A stretch of DNA of 18,123 nt. Origin: Firm-04 sp045642925 (GTDB lineage Bacteria > Bacillota > Clostridia > Oscillospirales > Ruminococcaceae). Location of the stretch: the NCBI GenBank assembly GCA_045642925.1, contig JAZUJW010000004.1:1-18123 (forward strand). Direction: 5' to 3'. The notes beneath the pieces are model-generated. The model had not been told where the DNA came from. It did not search any database and saw nothing but the letters and a program-made list of their open reading frames with translations. Each line of letters starts with the position of its first letter. Positions within the stretch are counted from its first letter, which is position 1. Shown in pieces: positions 14,834-18,123 of the stretch. The position numbers were made by a program, and so were the translations under genes.

Positions 14834-16542
14834 TATTTTTCTCCCATCTGTTCATTTTCGGGCAATTCTGCGGCGGCATTCATATGGAACACACGGTCGC
14901 AGACGGCAAGTGCCGCAGGACGATGCGTCACAATCAGCACTGTTTTCTCCGTCATTTCGCGCAAATTACGCAGAACGGTCTTTTCCGTTTCTTCATCCAG
15001 TGCACTGGTCGCTTCATCCAGAAGCAAAATCGGACAGTCCGCAAAAATGGCTCTTGCAATCGCAAGACGCTGCATCTGTCCTTCCGAGAGTCCTGCGCCG
15101 CGTTCGCCAAGCAGCGTATCTGTCCCCTGCGGCAGTCCCGAAACAAATTCTTCTGCGCAGGCGATCTGCAAGGCTTTTGTGATTGCCGCCTCATCATTCA
15201 CGCGAGATTTATCTGCAAATGCGATAATTTCTCGAATTGTGCCGCTCATCAGGTGATTGCCCTGCGGTACATAGGCAAACAGGCGGTGATAAGCAGCCGT
15301 CAGCGGTATGGTACCACGTTTTTCGGTTTCCAATACCCGTTCTCCGTGTTCCAAGGAATACAAGCAAAGCAGCAGTTTCAGCAAAGTTGACTTGCCGCAT
15401 CCGGAATCGCCTGTCAGCGCGATAAATTCACCCTTGCCAATGTGCAGATCCACATCCCGCAGAACGCATGGTCGGCTCTGCGCATTGTTCTGATAGGTAA
15501 ATTCCTGAATCTGCATGGAAATGCCCTGCATCTCCTGCTGATAGAATGACGCAATTTCTGCCGCCGAAAGCGACGGTGTCTGCGCATGGTCAGCAGCTTT
15601 TTCAATTTCCATCAAGCGCTCTGCACTGGCAACCATCGAATAAAACTGCGGCAAATAGCCTGTAATATTTGCAAGCGGACTCTGAATCTGTCCCACAAGC
15701 TGAATCACTGCCGTCAGCGTACCATAAGTAATTGTGCCGCCCAGAATGCCGAACGCACAGTATGCCACACCGAACAGCATCATGCCGTTCATGCCTATCA
15801 AAAAGCCGACATTGCAGATATTGGCAAAACGATTGCGCGTCATACGGGCATTCCGATGCCCTTCCATCAGGTTATCTGCCTGTGCAACCGTCTGTTCCTC
15901 TGCTGAAAAAGAACGCACCACTAACATACTGCCAATACTTTCCTGCAAAAACGAACGCAAATTGCCGTCCCGTTCCTGCACATCCTTGTGCATCCGTTTC
16001 ATGGCTCTGCGCAAAAGGTATGTCATCAACAAACAGGCACCGCCTGCGGGCAGCATCAGCAGCATAAAGCGCGGTTCCATGATAATCAGTGCAGCAATTG
16101 CGCCCAGAAGCTTCACCAGCATTCCGCCCGCTTCCGGGAGAATATCCGCCATACCGTTTGCGGCAACCACCGTATCCGAAGTTAGGCGATTCATCCATTC
16201 ACCCGAATGCACCTTGTTCACAGCGGCGTAGTCATTGCACAGCACTTGCGAAAACAGATGGGATTTCAACAGATTTTCATAGCGGGAACGCGCTGCTTCG
16301 GACGTATGACGGATGAAGGTACGCAAAGCGATTTGCGCAATGACCAGCAAAATCAGCATTCCCAGCAAGAACAGAAAATTCTCTTTTCTGCCGTTTACCG
16401 CTTCATCAATCAGTCGACGAAGAAGCAGCGCATACACCACAGAAGAACCGCCATGCAGCATTTCCGTGCCAAGCAGTGCCCAGATATACCATTGTGATTT
16501 TCCAATTCTCTGCTGCAGCCATCTGATTGCCGATTTATTCAT
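14833..16542 (-). CDS. ABC exporter, fused permease and ATPase
   Basis: 569 aa, one half-transporter that should act as a homodimer. The N-terminal type-I exporter domain (about 1-310) has the expected six hydrophobic segments. The ATPase domain (about 345-555) has Walker A GDSGCGKST (378-386), Q-loop VPQ (Q427), signature LSEGQ (485-489, for the usual LSGGQ), Walker B ILLLDEATSALDE (505-517) and the switch H540. All key residues are present. There is no N-terminal C39 peptidase, but a separate S26-type peptidase gene overlaps its start by 8 nt and a PqqD-like gene precedes that. This context suggests export of a modified peptide rather than a drug or lipid; the cargo is inferred. Confidence 0.93.
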   Translation of the reverse strand: MNKSAIRWLQQRIGKSQWYIWALLGTEMLHGGSSVVYALLLRRLIDEAVNGRKENFLFLLGMLILLVIAQIALRTFIRHTSEAARSRYENLLKSHLFSQVLCNDYAAVNKVHSGEWMNRLTSDTVVAANGMADILPEAGGMLVKLLGAIAALIIMEPRFMLLMLPAGGACLLMTYLLRRAMKRMHKDVQERDGNLRSFLQESIGSMLVVRSFSAEEQTVAQADNLMEGHRNARMTRNRFANICNVGFLIGMNGMMLFGVAYCAFGILGGTITYGTLTAVIQLVGQIQSPLANITGYLPQFYSMVASAERLMEIEKAADHAQTPSLSAAEIASFYQQEMQGISMQIQEFTYQNNAQSRPCVLRDVDLHIGKGEFIALTGDSGCGKSTLLKLLLCLYSLEHGERVLETEKRGTIPLTAAYHRLFAYVPQGNHLMSGTIREIIAFADKSRVNDEAAITKALQIACAEEFVSGLPQGTDTLLGERGAGLSEGQMQRLAIARAIFADCPILLLDEATSALDEETEKTVLRNLREMTEKTVLIVTHRPAALAVCDRVFHMNAAAELPENEQMGEK

Positions 16543-16981
16543 GCTTTAATTTCCTTTTCAAAAAGTTGCGGCATCGCAGTAGAAAAATGCGCAGCGGCAG
16601 CACATCGCACCAAAGATGCACATATACTTTATAGCGCCAGTCTTCCACAGAAATCTCTTTTCCGTCCCGCACCACTGCTGTCAGTACGCCGATAATATCG
16701 CTGTCCGTAATGCCATACTCTCTGTGAATACAATTGTCCCCGATCATGACATAGTCCTCTTCGCGCACTTTGACAATGCGGTGCAGAACATATCTGCCAT
16801 TCGGACGCAGATATAACGGAGCATCATATTTTTTCAGTCTGCCTTCGGGGCGCTTGGAAATCACCATAATGTCCCGATGCTGACGCAGCAGCGGCATCAT
16901 GCTGACACCGTCATTCGGACGGTAAATTTTCCCGGCAGCCGCTAATGCTTCCTCATAACTTTGTCTGTCTTCAGGCATCAT
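16535..16981 (-). CDS. S24/S26-family (signal-peptidase-like) serine peptidase
   Basis: 148 aa. GVSMMPLL (about 25-32) matches the G-x-S-M-x-P catalytic box, with nucleophile S27. RYVLHRIVKV (about 63-72) follows, with His67 where ER/SipW-type signal peptidases have their base, and then YVMIGDN (77-83). A hydrophobic stretch near 119-135 could contact the membrane, but there is no N-terminal anchor like that of housekeeping signal peptidase I. The start overlaps the PqqD gene by 4 nt (ATGA), and its end overlaps the ABC gene by 8 nt. Such small S24/S26 peptidases are found beside PqqD proteins and ABC exporters in peptide-maturation loci. It probably trims a leader peptide; the substrate is not evident. 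Confidence 0.88.
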   Translation of the reverse strand: MMPEDRQSYEEALAAAGKIYRPNDGVSMMPLLRQHRDIMVISKRPEGRLKKYDAPLYLRPNGRYVLHRIVKVREEDYVMIGDNCIHREYGITDSDIIGVLTAVVRDGKEISVEDWRYKVYVHLWCDVLPLRIFLLRCRNFLKRKLKHE

Positions 16982-17235
16982 TCTTCCAGCGCACCAATAC
17001 TGCGCAGTTTCTCGATAATCTTGGAAAGATCGGCGGAAAGCACCTCACGCGGTGCAGGATACTCATTCTGCATCCGTTCCAGCACCTGTGCTTCGGTCGT
17101 TTCATCCATCAGGCATTCGATGATAAATTTGGTTGTTTCGTTGCATTTTGCCATACCATTAAAGCGGCTTTCAACATCAATCAATACAAAACCGTCCCCT
17201 GTATCGTGCAAAATAAATCCATCTTTCAGTTTCAT
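16978..17235 (-). CDS. PqqD-like RiPP recognition protein
   Basis: 85 aa. The ATG at 17235 is chosen because AAAGGAG lies 7 nt upstream; an ATG two codons earlier is too close to the site. It has the PqqD pattern: a beta-hairpin start GFILHDTGDGFVLIDVES (6-23), then FNGMAKCNETTKFIIECL with the conserved Asn-x-Thr region, a helix EAQVLERMQNEY, and a final LSADLSKIIEKLRSIGALE. PqqD proteins are small winged helix-turn-helix domains that bind the leader of a ribosomal precursor peptide and present it to modifying enzymes. It is coupled to the S26 peptidase (ATGA overlap) and begins 17 bp after the lipoprotein stop. No radical-SAM partner or obvious precursor peptide is in the window. Confidence 0.9.
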   Translation of the reverse strand: MKLKDGFILHDTGDGFVLIDVESRFNGMAKCNETTKFIIECLMDETTEAQVLERMQNEYPAPREVLSADLSKIIEKLRSIGALEE

Positions 17236-17252
17236 AATCATACTCCTTTGAA

Positions 17253-17708
17253 TTAAGAAATTGGAACAAACGGCAGTTCAATCACGCCATCGTCATGCAC
17301 CACGATGCCTATATCCTCAGAAGACTCCTCAGCCGCAGTGGTTTCGGTCTGCGGTTCTTCGACCGCTGTCGCATCGGTATCCGCAATGATCAGTGGTGTT
17401 TCGCCCTCAGCGGCATTCTCGTTCACAATCGTTTTGGCGGTGGTCATTTTCTGCGGTTCTTCGCTGACAAGCGTTGTCACCTTTGCAGATTGTTCAGAAG
17501 ACTCTTTTTTCTGCGTATTTTTCGCATCGGTTGTCGTTTCAGTCTCCGATGCATCTTCATCAGTCATTGTTGTAACTGCGGTGGTTTCTGAAGCATCCTC
17601 CGATGAAGTATCCTGCATGGAGGAGGATTCCGCACAGCCACAGCATAGCATTACAGATGCGAACAAAATCGCCAGAAGAATGCCGTGCTTTCCTGCATGA
17701 TTTTTCAT
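17253..17708 (-). CDS. Disordered Thr/Ser/Glu-rich lipoprotein
   Basis: 151 aa. The signal MKNHAGKHGILLAILFASVM is followed by LCCGC as lipobox, so Cys25 should carry the lipid. The mature chain is almost entirely low-complexity Ser/Thr/Glu/Asp/Ala, which predicts an unfolded surface tether. It ends in a distinct, more hydrophobic tail, GIVVHDDGVIELPFVPIS (about 134-151). I know no function for it. It is the first gene of the six-gene unit, with its own promoter, and PqqD follows directly. It may be a surface partner or a client of the PqqD/peptidase/exporter cassette, or an unrelated lipoprotein sharing the promoter. RBS: AAAGGAAG, 5 nt before the ATG. Confidence 0.85.
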   Translation of the reverse strand: MKNHAGKHGILLAILFASVMLCCGCAESSSMQDTSSEDASETTAVTTMTDEDASETETTTDAKNTQKKESSEQSAKVTTLVSEEPQKMTTAKTIVNENAAEGETPLIIADTDATAVEEPQTETTAAEESSEDIGIVVHDDGVIELPFVPIS

Positions 17709-17747
17709 AATATCTTCCTTTCTATGTGCTATGGGTAATACAGTATA

Positions 17748-17776
17748 ATTATATCACATCTGCATATAAAAGTAAA
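17748..17776 (-). promoter_or_regulatory. Promoter of the lipoprotein-PqqD-S26-ABC-tgt-PARG unit
   Basis: On the minus strand TTTACT (17771-17776), 17-bp spacer, TATAAT (17748-17753) with a TGA extended -10. No other convincing promoter or terminator is seen down to 12905, supporting one long transcript. Confidence 0.8.
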
Positions 17777-17820
17777 GAGGGGCAAAACAGCATTTTTTCG
17801 TTACATTGACGCATATTTGC

Positions 17821-17876
17821 GGGGAGAATTCCGCAGATGCGGGCAAAAACGTGCTGTTTTCCTGCCATGATTCCCC
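17821..17876. repeat. Nested inverted repeat between divergent promoters
   Basis: The outer stem GGGGAGAAT (17821-17829) pairs with ATTCCCC (17870-17876) with one bulge. The inner stem GCGGGCAAAA (17839-17848) pairs with TTTTCCTGC (17857-17865) with one mismatch and one bulge. There is no T tract. It lies between the minus-strand lipoprotein promoter and the plus-strand tRNA promoter; its function is unknown. Confidence 0.45.
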
Positions 17877-17888
17877 TGTTGTATCGTT

Positions 17889-17953
17889 AAAATATAAAAA
17901 TAATTTATTTTTTGAAAAAAGTGCTTGACATTTTCGAAAACCTGTAGTATAAT
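17889..17953 (+). promoter_or_regulatory. tRNA operon promoter with A/T-rich UP element
   Basis: TTGACA (17925-17930), 17-bp spacer, TATAAT (17948-17953). The 30 bases upstream (17889-17920) are almost pure A/T in runs, as expected for an UP element that boosts stable-RNA promoters. Confidence 0.93.
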
Positions 17954-17986
17954 AATAAAGCACTCAGGAAATGAGGGCAAACAAAT

Positions 17987-18062
17987 GGGAGCTTAGCTCA
18001 GCTGGGAGAGCATCTGCCTTACAAGCAGAGGGTCACAGGTTCGAGCCCTGTAGTTCCCACCA
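17987..18062 (+). tRNA. tRNA-Val (anticodon TAC), CCA encoded
   Basis: A full cloverleaf can be drawn: acceptor GGGAGCT with AGTTCCC, D-arm GCTC-AGCTGGGA-GAGC, anticodon stem TCTGC/GCAGA with loop CTTACAA (anticodon TAC), and T-arm ACAGG-TTCGAGC-CCTGT. Discriminator A and encoded CCA end the 76-nt gene. It is the first tRNA of a cluster that continues beyond the window. Confidence 0.97.
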
Positions 18063-18064
18063 AT

Positions 18065-18123
18065 GGCCTGGTAGTTCAGTTGGTTAGAACGCCGCCCTGT
18101 CACGGCGGAGGTCGTGAGTTCGA
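18065..18123 (+). tRNA. tRNA-Asp (anticodon GTC), cut by the window edge
   Basis: It begins 2 bp after tRNA-Val. The D-arm GTTC...GAAC and anticodon stem GCCGCC/GGCGG with loop CTGTCAC (anticodon GTC) identify tRNA-Asp. The sequence stops in the T loop (GAGTTCGA), so the 3' half of the T-arm and the acceptor are outside the window. tRNA-Asp is one of the tRNAs modified by Tgt. Confidence 0.95.

Noticed and set aside
14833..17235. A complete lasso-peptide or radical-SAM RiPP gene cluster
   Set aside because: No asparagine-synthetase-like cyclase, transglutaminase-like protease, radical-SAM enzyme or precursor gene is present; only PqqD, an S26 peptidase and an exporter are seen.

Overview
The window looks like a chromosomal segment of a fibre-degrading Ruminococcus-type Firmicute (Oscillospiraceae). 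The evidence is a cellulosomal GH9 cellulase with CBM3-like module and dockerin, Thr-rich linkers in exported proteins, the rpsF-ssb-rpsR operon, strong AGGAGG-type ribosome binding sites, and sigma-A promoters (TTGACA or TTTACT, 17-bp spacer, TATAAT) ahead of seven transcription units, most with a TG extended -10. The genus is inferred from family content only.

Layout. 1-476: a non-coding, roughly 410-bp imperfect inverted-repeat element with a terminator at its centre. 477-2080 (minus): an unknown 175-aa protein and a membrane-anchored M15B/VanY-like protein that has lost its zinc and catalytic residues. 2236-2973 (minus): a PspA/IM30 membrane-stress protein with its own promoter. 3122-4634 (minus): a GNAT acetyltransferase followed by a DHHW/AlgX-like protein whose catalytic His and Ser are replaced. 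4826-6061 (plus): an unknown lipoprotein. 6180-7291 (plus): rpsF-ssb-rpsR with a structured leader and a terminator. 7403-9775 (minus): the GH9-CBM3-dockerin cellulase. 9940-12481 (minus): an ECF-type sigma factor overlapping by 8 nt a membrane-anchored beta-propeller protein, a candidate sigma/anti-sigma sensor pair. 12482-12904: a second palindromic repeat element related to the first. 12905-17708 (minus): a tightly packed six-gene unit, in transcription order Thr/Ser/Glu-rich lipoprotein, PqqD-like protein, S26-type peptidase, ABC exporter, Tgt and bacterial-type PARG. 17709-18123: divergent promoters, then tRNA-Val(TAC) and a truncated tRNA-Asp(GTC).

How the genes may work together. The most intriguing block is PqqD + S26 peptidase + ABC exporter. 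This is the recognition, cleavage and export equipment of ribosomally made peptide (RiPP) systems, here without a visible radical-SAM or other modifying enzyme. It sits downstream of a lipoprotein and is translationally coupled to tgt. The second block is the sigma factor/beta-propeller pair beside the cellulosomal cellulase, which may sense something at the cell surface. A third theme is two envelope-enzyme homologues with dead active sites within about 3 kb on either side of pspA.
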